A stretch of DNA of 34,164 bases from CF-96 sp028287605 (lineage in GTDB: Bacteria > Chloroflexota > Dormibacteria > Aeolococcales > Aeolococcaceae), in contig JAXDLT010000114.1 of NCBI GenBank assembly GCA_034666465.1, positions 1 to 34,164 on the forward strand, written 5' to 3'. The stretch's first letter is position 1. Every line of letters begins with the position of its first letter. Position numbers and translations under genes: made by a program. This document shows, piece after piece, positions 22,365 to 30,064 of the stretch. The notes below the pieces were generated by a model, which was not told where the DNA came from, did not search any database, and saw only the letters and a program-made list of their open reading frames with translations.

Positions 22365-23306
22365 TTGGCAGATCGATCGCCCCTCCCGGCGGGCACCCCG
22401 CAGGCGGCCATCTTCGCGCTGGGCACGGCTGCGCACGAGTACCTCGAGCTCGACCTTCGCGAGCCCTCGGCCGCGGACCGCGGGGAGGTCGCCCGGCTGA
22501 TCGCGGATCTCCGGGAGCCTCGCAGCACGGTCGGGGGCGTGAACCTCGTCGTCGGGGTCCGCCCGGAGCTCTGGACCCGGGTCGATCCGGACGGGGTGCC
22601 CGCCGGCGTGTCCGGCTTCCGCGAGTCGGTTCGAGGGGTGAACGGCTTCTCGATGCCCGCCACGCAGCGCGACCTCTGGGTGTGGATCGCCGGCGCGTCC
22701 TACGACGTCGTCTTCGACATGGCCCGCAGGGCGATCGCCCACCTCGAGCCGCTCTTCGGCCTGCGCGACGAGCTCGCGGGCTGGTCGTATCAGCACGACC
22801 GCGATCTGACCGGCTTCGTCGACGGGTCGGCCAATCCCGGCCTCCTCGAGGCGCCGTCGATCGCCCTGGTCCCCGCCGGCCGGCCGGGAGCGGGTGGCAG
22901 CGTCCTGCTCTTCCAGCGCTGGGTCCACGACGCGGCCTCGTGGGAGGCCCTGCCCGTCGAGGAGCAGGAGCGGGTCATCGGTCGCACCAAGCCGGAGAGC
23001 ATCGAGCTGGACGAGGAGGTCCGGGGCCCTGGATCGCACGTCTCGCGCACCGACTTCGAGGTCGACGGCGAGGAGCAGAAGATCTTCCGCCGGAACGCCC
23101 CCTACGGCACCGTGTCCGAGCACGGCACGGTGTTCGTCGGGTTCAGCCGCGACCAGAACCGCCTCTCGGCGATGCTTCGCCGGATGGCGGGAAGCGACGA
23201 CGGAGTGCGCGACGCACTGACGTACTACACCACCGCGACCAGCGGCGCGTACTACTGGATCCCGCCGGTGGAGGCTCTGCTCCGCCACGCCACGCCGGAG
23301 GAGTGA
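22365..23306 (+). CDS. DyP-type heme peroxidase
   Basis: A 313-residue dye-decolourising peroxidase. The GXXDG motif is GFVDG (Asp153, the distal acid), proximal heme His225 lies in GSHVSRTDF, and the distal Arg is in IFRRNAPYG. It most resembles the shorter cytoplasmic (class P/YfeX-like) group, with no Tat signal and no evident encapsulin-targeting tail. The start is TTG 22365 with AGGAGG 8 nt upstream. Its last 164 bp overlap the antisense XRE gene. Role: H2O2-dependent oxidation, possibly stress defence. Confidence 0.93.
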   Translation: MADRSPLPAGTPQAAIFALGTAAHEYLELDLREPSAADRGEVARLIADLREPRSTVGGVNLVVGVRPELWTRVDPDGVPAGVSGFRESVRGVNGFSMPATQRDLWVWIAGASYDVVFDMARRAIAHLEPLFGLRDELAGWSYQHDRDLTGFVDGSANPGLLEAPSIALVPAGRPGAGGSVLLFQRWVHDAASWEALPVEEQERVIGRTKPESIELDEEVRGPGSHVSRTDFEVDGEEQKIFRRNAPYGTVSEHGTVFVGFSRDQNRLSAMLRRMAGSDDGVRDALTYYTTATSGAYYWIPPVEALLRHATPEE

Positions 23307-23625
23307 GCGGACGCGCGGTCACACGGTCCGCGGTGCGTCGCAGCGCAGGAGCGCCAGCCTCGACCGGACGCGGAGCCAGGGGCTGGACGAGGGCCACGGG
23401 GACGGGCTCGCCGACCAGCTCCGCGGGATCCACATTCAGGATGCGGACCAGATTGGCCAGGTCCGAGAGGCGGTCGGCCAGGAGGATCCCCCGCTCCACC
23501 TTGTACAGCCAGCTCGGCGACCGGCCGATGAGCCCCGAGAGCTGCGTGCGCGACAGGCCTGCGCGAACCCGGTGGCGCATGATCCGCTCGCCCATCGTCC
23601 GCTGGTCCAACCGGGGATTCGTCAT
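23143..23625 (-). CDS. XRE-family helix-turn-helix regulator, tail overlapping DyP gene
   Basis: A 160-residue ORF from ATG 23625 (GGAGG 6 nt upstream). Residues about 10-70 are a good XRE domain: GERIMRHRVRAGLSRTQLSG, then LIGRSPSWLYKVERGILLADR and LVRILNVDPAELVGEPV. After about residue 105 it reads antisense to the DyP 3' end and becomes Arg/Pro/Ser-rich, as expected of a non-selected frame. So the domain is convincing but the natural C-terminus may be shorter or frameshifted. Many actinobacterial XRE regulators continue into a TPR domain, absent here. Confidence 0.7.
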   Translation of the reverse strand: MTNPRLDQRTMGERIMRHRVRAGLSRTQLSGLIGRSPSWLYKVERGILLADRLSDLANLVRILNVDPAELVGEPVPVALVQPLAPRPVEAGAPALRRTADRVTARPLTPPAWRGGAEPPPAGSSSTRRWSRWCSTSVRRALRRRFPPSGEASPRGGSGRG

Positions 23626-23871
23626 CACCATCCTCCACCCGCACCCGGCCCCGCGGAGCGTGTTCGCCCGAGCGATCCTCCTGAATCAGCGAAGTGTGTC
23701 GGCCGCGGCACCATGTGTCGTGAGTAGGTGGGTCGCGGCCGTCGCCCGACACCTGAGCAGACGCTGACCAGGTGGGTTGGCAGCACTACTCAGAGACGAG
23801 AATTCTCCCCCTGCAGAGGCCGCCGCGAGCCGTTTGCCACGTTCCAGGCGGGGCGGCGAACCGTCTTCTCG

Positions 23872-23877
23872 TACAAT
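23872..23877 (+). promoter_or_regulatory. Candidate -10 box, leaderless LuxR transcript
   Basis: TACAAT ends 10 nt before the ATG, and no Shine-Dalgarno lies between them, so a leaderless mRNA is plausible. A matching -35 hexamer is not found at the normal spacing. Confidence 0.4.
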
Positions 23878-23887
23878 CGACGGCCCC

Positions 23888-26500
23888 ATGGTCACAGCAG
23901 CATGGCCTCTCGTCGGTCGGCAGGAGGAGCTCGACCTCGTCGCGGAGACGATGGAGAGCGCCGCGTTTCGGGGCGTGGTGCTCGCGGGCGCCACCGGAGT
24001 CGGGAAGAGCAGGCTGGCCTGCGAGGCGCTCGCCGCCGCTCGAGGGCGGGGCTGGACCACCCTGGACGCCGTGGCCACGAGGGCCGCCGCCAGCATCCCG
24101 TTCGGTGCGCTGGCGCCGCTGCTGCCGCCGCCCCTGGGGAGGGTCGCCGATCGACTGGAGGTCCTGCGGCAGGCACGGCAGTCGCTGGTCCGGCACGCGG
24201 AGGGCGGCCGGCTGGCGGTCCTCGTCGATGACGCGCACCTGCTCGACGACGGGTCGGCGGCGCTGGTCCACCAGCTCGCGGCGACGGCCGCGGCCTTCAT
24301 CCTGGTGACGCTGCGCAGCGGCGAGGCCTCCCCGGATCCCATCGTCGCCCTCTGGAAGGACGGCGTCGGCCGCCGGATCGAGATCCAGCCCCTGTCCCAC
24401 GCGGAGGTCCGCGAGCTGGTGGAGCAGGTGCTCGGCGGCCACGTCGACGGCGCCAGCCTGCAGGAGATCGCCCGCGTCACCGATGGAAACGTGCTGTTCC
24501 TGCGCGAGCTGGTCCACTCCGGGATCACGGCGGGGCTCCTCGCCTTCTGCGAGGGGATCTGGCGGTGGCGCGGACCGATGGCCCCCAGCGGAGCCCTCCT
24601 CGCGGTGATCGAGGAGCGCCTGCGCGGGCTCGACGCCGGCCAGACGCGCCTGCTCGAGGCGGTCGCGCTCGGGGAGCCGGTGGGGACCGAGGTGATGCGC
24701 ACCCTCGCGGAGCCGGCCACGGTGGCGGACACCGAGGCGGCGGGGATGCTGGCGGTCGGCCGCGAGGGACGGCGCACCTACGTCCGCCTCGCGCACCCGC
24801 TGTACGCAGAGGTGGTGCGGGCCCGTGCCGGGGCGCTGCACGTGCCGGAGGTTCTCACCGGGCTCGCCGATGCGCTCCAGGCGACCGGCGCCCGGCGCCA
24901 GGAGGACCTGCTGCGCATCGCGACCTGGAGGCTCGACGCCGGCGAGCGGCCGTCGCCCCAGCTGCTCGAGGCTGCCGCGGCACGAGCGCTCGCGGTGGGT
25001 GACTTCCCGCTCGCAGAGCGGCTTGCCCTTGCCGGTGTCGAGGCCGGAGGGGGATTCGATGTCGGGTGCCTGCTCGCCCAGTCGCTGATGCACCAGCACC
25101 GTGCGGACGAGGTCGAGGCGGCGCTCGCCGCGCTGGTGCCGGGCACCGACGACGAGGTGGTCAGGGTGGCACTCCTCCGCACCACCAACCTCTTCTGGAG
25201 CATGGCGCGACCGGCCGAGGTCGACGCGGTGATCCGGCAGGCGGAGGAGGTGGTCGGCGACACCGCACGCCGTGACGAGCTGGCGGCGATGCGAGCCGTC
25301 TCCCTCTACTGCCTGGGTCGCCCGGCCGACGCCCTGGCACAGGCGTCGGCGATCCTCGAGCGCCCCTCGGCGGGAGGCCAGTCGGTCATCCTCGCGCACA
25401 CCGTCACCGCGGCATCGTTTGCATTCATGGGCCGTTGCGGCTGCGCGCTGGCCGCCGTGGACAAGGGGCTGGCCGCGCTGCGCGACCTTCCCGAGATGCA
25501 GCTTCCCGACCCCGGCCAGCTGCGGCTCATCCGCTGGACGGCGCTCTGGCTCGCGGGGCGTCTCGAGACCGCCGACGCCCTCGCACAGGCCGGATACCAT
25601 CGGTCACTGGCCGCACGAACCGGTCACACCACGGGACGGTGCGCCTTCCAGCTCGGCCTCGGCGCGCTCGCACGCGGACGTCCTGCGACGGCGATGAACT
25701 GGCTGCAGGAGGCCGTTCTCCTCTGTCGGGACGGCGACCCGTCGCGCCTCCTCGTCTCCTCCCTGGGCTCGCTCGCCCAGGCCGCCGCGCTGACGGGGGA
25801 CTTCGCGAAGGCCGACGCGGCGCTCGCCGAGACCCTGGACGCGATGCCGAGCGAGCAGGCGTGGCTGACGATCTGCCGCGCCTGGGTCACCGCGCTCGGC
25901 CGCGACCTGGCGGCCGGCTGCCACCTTGCCCTCGAGGCGGCAGACCTCGCCGCCACCCAGGGCTTCACCGCGCTGGAGGGGCTGGCGCTGCACACCGTGG
26001 TGCGCCTCGGCGAGCCGGGTGCGGTGGCCGGGCGTCTCGCCATGCTCGAGGGCCGGACGGACGGCATCCTCGTCCCCGCCATGGCGGCGCATGCCACCGC
26101 CCTCACCCGCGGTGACGGTGACGCGCTGGACGGCATCGCCGCTCGCTTCGAGTCGGCGGGCTCCGTGCTCTGTGCCGCGGAGGTGGCGGCGGACGCCGCC
26201 CGCGCGCACCATCAGCGCGGCCGGCTCGCCCTGGCACGGGCCGCCCATGCCCGCGCCCTGGCCATGCTGGCACAGTGCGAGGGCGCACGCACCCCGGCGC
26301 TGACATCCGGCGTCGTCCCGGAGGCGCTCACGTGTCGCGAGCAGGAGGTCGCCCAGCTGGCGGCGAGCGGCCTCCCCAGCCGTGATATCGCAACCCGGCT
26401 GGGGGTGTCCGTGCGCACCGTGGACAACCACCTGCAGCGGGTGTACTCGAAGCTCGAGCTGAGAAACCGCCGGGAGCTGGCGGCGGTGTTCCGCCTGTAG
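23888..26500 (+). CDS. LuxR-family large ATP-binding regulator (LAL/MalT-like)
   Basis: An 870-residue transcriptional regulator. ATG 23888 (MVTAAWPLVGRQEELDLVAE) is preferred because the AAA/STAND domain begins there; the frame is open for 37 codons before it. Walker A is GATGVGKS (residues 34-41), Walker B LAVLVDDAHLLDD. Residues about 300-800 are Ala-rich helical repeats (TPR-like). The C-terminus is a LuxR helix-turn-helix: LTCREQEVAQLAASGLPSRD, IATRLGVSVRTVDNHLQRVY, SKLELRNRRELAAVF. Such proteins hydrolyse ATP and switch on target genes after sensing an inducer. The stop is 28 bp from the convergent S53 peptidase stop. Targets are unknown. Confidence 0.92.
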   Translation: MVTAAWPLVGRQEELDLVAETMESAAFRGVVLAGATGVGKSRLACEALAAARGRGWTTLDAVATRAAASIPFGALAPLLPPPLGRVADRLEVLRQARQSLVRHAEGGRLAVLVDDAHLLDDGSAALVHQLAATAAAFILVTLRSGEASPDPIVALWKDGVGRRIEIQPLSHAEVRELVEQVLGGHVDGASLQEIARVTDGNVLFLRELVHSGITAGLLAFCEGIWRWRGPMAPSGALLAVIEERLRGLDAGQTRLLEAVALGEPVGTEVMRTLAEPATVADTEAAGMLAVGREGRRTYVRLAHPLYAEVVRARAGALHVPEVLTGLADALQATGARRQEDLLRIATWRLDAGERPSPQLLEAAAARALAVGDFPLAERLALAGVEAGGGFDVGCLLAQSLMHQHRADEVEAALAALVPGTDDEVVRVALLRTTNLFWSMARPAEVDAVIRQAEEVVGDTARRDELAAMRAVSLYCLGRPADALAQASAILERPSAGGQSVILAHTVTAASFAFMGRCGCALAAVDKGLAALRDLPEMQLPDPGQLRLIRWTALWLAGRLETADALAQAGYHRSLAARTGHTTGRCAFQLGLGALARGRPATAMNWLQEAVLLCRDGDPSRLLVSSLGSLAQAAALTGDFAKADAALAETLDAMPSEQAWLTICRAWVTALGRDLAAGCHLALEAADLAATQGFTALEGLALHTVVRLGEPGAVAGRLAMLEGRTDGILVPAMAAHATALTRGDGDALDGIAARFESAGSVLCAAEVAADAARAHHQRGRLALARAAHARALAMLAQCEGARTPALTSGVVPEALTCREQEVAQLAASGLPSRDIATRLGVSVRTVDNHLQRVYSKLELRNRRELAAVFRL

Positions 26501-26528
26501 CGGCCGGTGGAGATGCCCGGCATCACGC

Positions 26529-28430
26529 TCAGTAGGAGGCCGGCTTCGCGAAGTACTCGGCTGACGCGACCAGGTTGACGATGCCGGCGTCATCGTTGTG
26601 GCCGGCGTCGAGGTAGGTGGCCCAGTACTCCGCGCCTCCGGGGTCGGCGGGGCGGCCCAGGTAGGACTGGTACCACTCCGCCACGACGTGCAGGTGATAC
26701 TCGTGGGAGTTGGCGAACATCGTGGCCAGAACCGAGCTGGGATGGCCCGCGGAGAGCCAGCCGAGCCAGTAGCTCATCTCGGAGGGCGCCGGCGGCGGGA
26801 TTCGGTGGAGGATGTCCGTGTACAGCGAGAGGATGAGGTCGCGGTTGTCGCCCTTGCCCTTCTGCGCCGAGGCGAAGTACTCCGGCGAGCCGCCGAAGAG
26901 GCCGATGATCGACTCGTTGGGAACACCCCGGCCGAGCTGGGACGTCCAGTACGCCCGGCCGGCGGCATCCGGCGCGCGGAGCAGCATGAGCTGATAGTCG
27001 GCGTCCACGATGTGTCCGTGGGCCTCGTCGGAGTTGACGAAGTAGGTGGCGACCTGGGCGCGGCTCATGCCTCCTGCGTCGAGGGAGGCGACCCAGTGGT
27101 CGACCTCGCCCGGCGATGGCGCGGTCGGGCGTCCGAGGACGTCGTGGTAGAGGCTGGCGACGAAGTTGTGGGTCGTCGCGGTGAGGGCCGCGGATGGCGG
27201 CCCCTCCAGGCTGCCCACTCCCGTGGGTCCGTCATACCCGGGCAGTGCCGCGCACAGGTAGCCGGGCGAGCAGCTGCCGTTGCTCCCGCCGGTGATGTCG
27301 TTGACGGCGGCGCCCCCCTGGTAGAAGGCGTATGCGCCCGTCCCTGCCTGGCCGCCGCCGAGCGCGTAGCTTCCCGCGACCATGGGCGCCGCCACGCTGG
27401 TGCCGCCCATGGTGAGCCAGCCGGACTCCGCGTAGCTGTCGTAGACGGCCACGCCCGTGTTCGGGTCGGCGACGGCCGACACGTCGGCGACGGTGCGCCC
27501 GGCGCATCCGGCGTCGGTCTGCCAGGACGGCTTGCTCTCGTACGCGCTGCAGCCGCTCCCGGCGTCGGACCACGCGGTCTCGGACCAGCCGCGGACGCCG
27601 CCGCCGCGGACCAGGCTGGTGCCACCCGCCGCGACGACGTACGGGGACGCGGCGGGATACTGCACGCCGTAGCCGTTGTCCCCGCTGGAGGCGACGATGG
27701 CCACGCCCGGATGGTTGAACGTCGTGTCGTCCTGCACCTCGCTCGGGTACTCCCCCGAGCCGAGGCTGAGGCTCACCTCGCGCGCCCCGAGCGCGACCGC
27801 CTCGTCGACCGCCCGGTAGATGTCGGTGAGGCTGTCGCTGCTGGCCTCGACCAGGACGATGGAGCAGAGCGGGCAGGTTGCCGAGACCATGTCGAGGTCG
27901 AGCGACACCTCGGTGGCCCAGCCGGCATCCGGAGACGGGAAGTGGGTCCCGCCGTTCTGGTCGACCTTGCGGAAGCAGCCGTTCGAGCTGGAGCAGGGGC
28001 GCAGGGAGAACCGGGAGCGGTAGACGCCGAGGTCGGTCTCCGCGGTCGGGTCGTCGAACGCGTCGACGATGGCCACGACCTGCCCGACGCCGGCGCTGCC
28101 GGAGGGCAGCGCGTAGGCCGATGCGAGGTCCGAGGGGGTGTAGCTCCCGGGGACGGGACCGGCCGCCGCGCTGTCGTGGCGGACGTGACCGGACAGGGTG
28201 CTGAGCTGGGCCATGCAGCGGACATGGCCGGGCCTGGCGGCACCGCAGGCGAGCGTGCTGCCGAGCGCGGCGGCGCCTGCCGGCCCGGCCGTTGCCGCCT
28301 GGGCCGCCGTCGCGCCGGCGACGGTGCCGGCCAGCAGTCCGAGGGCGAGCCCGGTGCCGATCAGGGCACGGCGAGCCCTCGCGGCGACCGTCCACCGGCG
28401 GCGCGACGAGGACGAAGGTCCAGGGAGCAC
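26529..28430 (-). CDS. Secreted S53 (sedolisin)-type peptidase with DUF4214 repeats
   Basis: A 633-residue exoprotein starting at GTG 28430 (GGAG 8 nt upstream). Residues 1-46 are a long signal peptide ending in AQAA. The catalytic domain (about 95-395) has the sedolisin triad: Glu174 and Asp178 in WATEVSLDLDMV, Ser345 in GGTSVAAPM, plus oxyanion Asp251 in SSGDNGYG. Only about 50 residues separate the signal from the domain, so the large propeptide of typical sedolisins is missing. Residues 400-633 are about four DUF4214 repeats (SLYHDVLGRPTAPSPGEVDHW, ADYQLMLLRAPDAAGRAYW, SLYTDILHR, EWYQSYLGRPADPGGAEYW). A c-di-GMP-I riboswitch lies in its leader. Confidence 0.9.
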   Translation of the reverse strand: MLPGPSSSSRRRWTVAARARRALIGTGLALGLLAGTVAGATAAQAATAGPAGAAALGSTLACGAARPGHVRCMAQLSTLSGHVRHDSAAAGPVPGSYTPSDLASAYALPSGSAGVGQVVAIVDAFDDPTAETDLGVYRSRFSLRPCSSSNGCFRKVDQNGGTHFPSPDAGWATEVSLDLDMVSATCPLCSIVLVEASSDSLTDIYRAVDEAVALGAREVSLSLGSGEYPSEVQDDTTFNHPGVAIVASSGDNGYGVQYPAASPYVVAAGGTSLVRGGGVRGWSETAWSDAGSGCSAYESKPSWQTDAGCAGRTVADVSAVADPNTGVAVYDSYAESGWLTMGGTSVAAPMVAGSYALGGGQAGTGAYAFYQGGAAVNDITGGSNGSCSPGYLCAALPGYDGPTGVGSLEGPPSAALTATTHNFVASLYHDVLGRPTAPSPGEVDHWVASLDAGGMSRAQVATYFVNSDEAHGHIVDADYQLMLLRAPDAAGRAYWTSQLGRGVPNESIIGLFGGSPEYFASAQKGKGDNRDLILSLYTDILHRIPPPAPSEMSYWLGWLSAGHPSSVLATMFANSHEYHLHVVAEWYQSYLGRPADPGGAEYWATYLDAGHNDDAGIVNLVASAEYFAKPASY

Positions 28431-28461
28431 GACATGATCTCCACGTCGGTCCCAGTTGATC

Positions 28462-28545
28462 CTTCGGTAACCCGGCTGTCTCCCAGGCGTCGGGGAGACC
28501 CGTGGCTTTGCGTCCCCTCCTCGCGGAGGGTTTGCCGTTGTCGTG
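28462..28545 (-). promoter_or_regulatory. Cyclic di-GMP-I (GEMM-I) riboswitch aptamer
   Basis: The minus strand reads GGCAAACC, CTCC-GCGA-GGAG tetraloop helix, GGGACGCAAAGCCACGGG, P3 arm GTCTCCC/GGGAGAC, then AGCCGGGTTACCG: a nearly ideal GEMM-I consensus. The G20-equivalent is G, predicting c-di-GMP. It ends 32 nt before the peptidase start. A TAGGCT -10-like hexamer lies upstream at about 28558-28563, as for the riboswitch at 1041. Flanking sequences can form two mutually exclusive helices, one covering the ribosome site. The rest of the 28431-28747 spacer carries only the divergent gene's promoter region. Confidence 0.95.
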
Positions 28546-28704
28546 GACCGATGCGCTCAGCCTAGGGCCGGCCCACGGATACCGAGGGCGCGGTGCCAGG
28601 TCTCGATGACGCCGTCACCGATGTGAAGCCCTCGTCACCGACGAGCGGGGTCGAGGCGTCGAGCGACAGCGGGACCGGTTGACCATGGGAGCGTCACCCC
28701 GCCC

Positions 28705-28719
28705 ACCTACCCTGTAGGT
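28705..28719. repeat. Inverted repeat over a possible -10 region
   Basis: ACCTAC-CCT-GTAGGT, a perfect 6-bp dyad 29 nt before the glycoside-hydrolase GTG. It contains TACCCT, a TANNNT-type -10 candidate, so a regulator bound here could block the promoter. Confidence 0.4.
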
Positions 28720-28747
28720 TCAGCCCTGCTCCCTGGAGGTCAGATCG

Positions 28748-30064
28748 GTGCTGCATCGCGCCATCCTTGCAGCGGTGTTCTCGGTCCTCTGTCTCGGTTC
28801 CCCGGACCGTGCGGACGTGCTGACCGGCACCGCGCTCCACGCGGCGATGCCCGCGCCGGCGTCCCCTCACAGCCCGTCGAGCGCGCCGCAGCCGGCGGGC
28901 CAGCCGTCGCCGTCGCTCGAGGCAGCGACCGCCGCCTCACCGGCGATCGTGGCGGCGGGGCCCGCGGCGACCGCGTCACCCCCACCCGGAAGGCGCCCCA
29001 ATCCGCCGCCGGCACCGGCTCCCACGCCCGCGAGCACCCTCGCGCCCGCGTCACGGCCGCCGCTTCCTGCGCTTCGAGGGGTTCAGCTCCACGCGCTCTG
29101 GGACAGCGAGTACTCCGGGCTCGCCACCGAGCTCGACCTGACCGCGAGGGCGGGGGCGAACACCGTGCGGGTGGACGTGGGCTGGTCGTCGCTGGAGACC
29201 GAGGGCCCCGGGGTGCTGTCCGACTGGTACGTCAGCCGGCTCGACTCGCTGATGCGGGCCGCCGCTCAGCGTCACCTCGGGGTCGTCGCGACGCTGTGGT
29301 CGACGCCCTGCTGGGCGTCGTCGGCGCCCGAGAGCATCCGTCAGGGGTGCGCGGGCTCCTGGTGGGACCGTGGTGTGGTCCAGTACCCGCCCACCGATCC
29401 CGCGGCCTATGGCCGGATCGCGGCGTGGCTGACACGGCGATACGGGACCGGGCTCGCCGCTCTCGAGGTCTGGAACGAGCCCAACCTGACCGATGGCCGG
29501 TTCCTGGTGGCGGCGGACCACGCGGCCGCCTACGCCACCCTGCTCAGGGCGGGGTACTCGGGGGCGAGGTCGGGGGACGCTCGCGTGCCGGTGCTCGCCG
29601 GCTCCCTGGGCTCGGCCGATCAGCCCTTCCTCATCCGCCTGTACCAGCACGGCATCCGCGGCTTCTACGACGGCATCTCCGTGCACCCGTACAACGAGTG
29701 GCGCGACCCGCGCGACCCGTGGCAGCCGCAGTACCGGCAGTACACGTTCCTGCCGGGGATCCAGTGGATCCGCGATGCGCAGCGTGCACAGGGGGACACC
29801 ACTCCGCTGTGGCTCACCGAGTTCGGCTGGACGACCGCCACGAACACCACCTGGCACGTCACCGAGGGACAGCAGGCCGCCTACATCGCCACCGCCTTCG
29901 ACCTGCTTCGACAGCTGCCGTACGTGCGCGCGGCGCTCGTCTACGACCTGCGCGACGAGGGGTCGGACCCCGCCGCCATGGACAGTCACTTCGGACTCAC
30001 CACCACCGGGCTGGTCCCCAAGCAGGCCTACTGGTCCCTGCGGCAGGCGCTGACCGCCTCCTGA
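28748..30064 (+). CDS. Secreted glycoside hydrolase (GH5/GH39-like TIM barrel)
   Basis: A 438-residue protein starting at GTG 28748 with GGAGGT 7 nt upstream. A signal peptide is followed by a Pro/Ala/Ser linker (residues about 34-105) that likely spans the cell wall. The catalytic barrel (about 108-435) has acid/base Glu244 in LEVWNEPNLTDG and nucleophile Glu358 in PLWLTEFGWT, with the clan GH-A SVHPYN between them. The substrate, a beta-linked polysaccharide, cannot be read from sequence. Its 3' end overlaps the convergent glycosyltransferase by 37 bp, beside a polysaccharide cluster it may process. Confidence 0.85.
   Translation: MLHRAILAAVFSVLCLGSPDRADVLTGTALHAAMPAPASPHSPSSAPQPAGQPSPSLEAATAASPAIVAAGPAATASPPPGRRPNPPPAPAPTPASTLAPASRPPLPALRGVQLHALWDSEYSGLATELDLTARAGANTVRVDVGWSSLETEGPGVLSDWYVSRLDSLMRAAAQRHLGVVATLWSTPCWASSAPESIRQGCAGSWWDRGVVQYPPTDPAAYGRIAAWLTRRYGTGLAALEVWNEPNLTDGRFLVAADHAAAYATLLRAGYSGARSGDARVPVLAGSLGSADQPFLIRLYQHGIRGFYDGISVHPYNEWRDPRDPWQPQYRQYTFLPGIQWIRDAQRAQGDTTPLWLTEFGWTTATNTTWHVTEGQQAAYIATAFDLLRQLPYVRAALVYDLRDEGSDPAAMDSHFGLTTTGLVPKQAYWSLRQALTAS

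Noticed and set aside
26598..28565. 655-codon plus-strand ORF opposite the S53 peptidase
   Set aside because: Shadow frame; it also crosses the riboswitch and has no domain signature.
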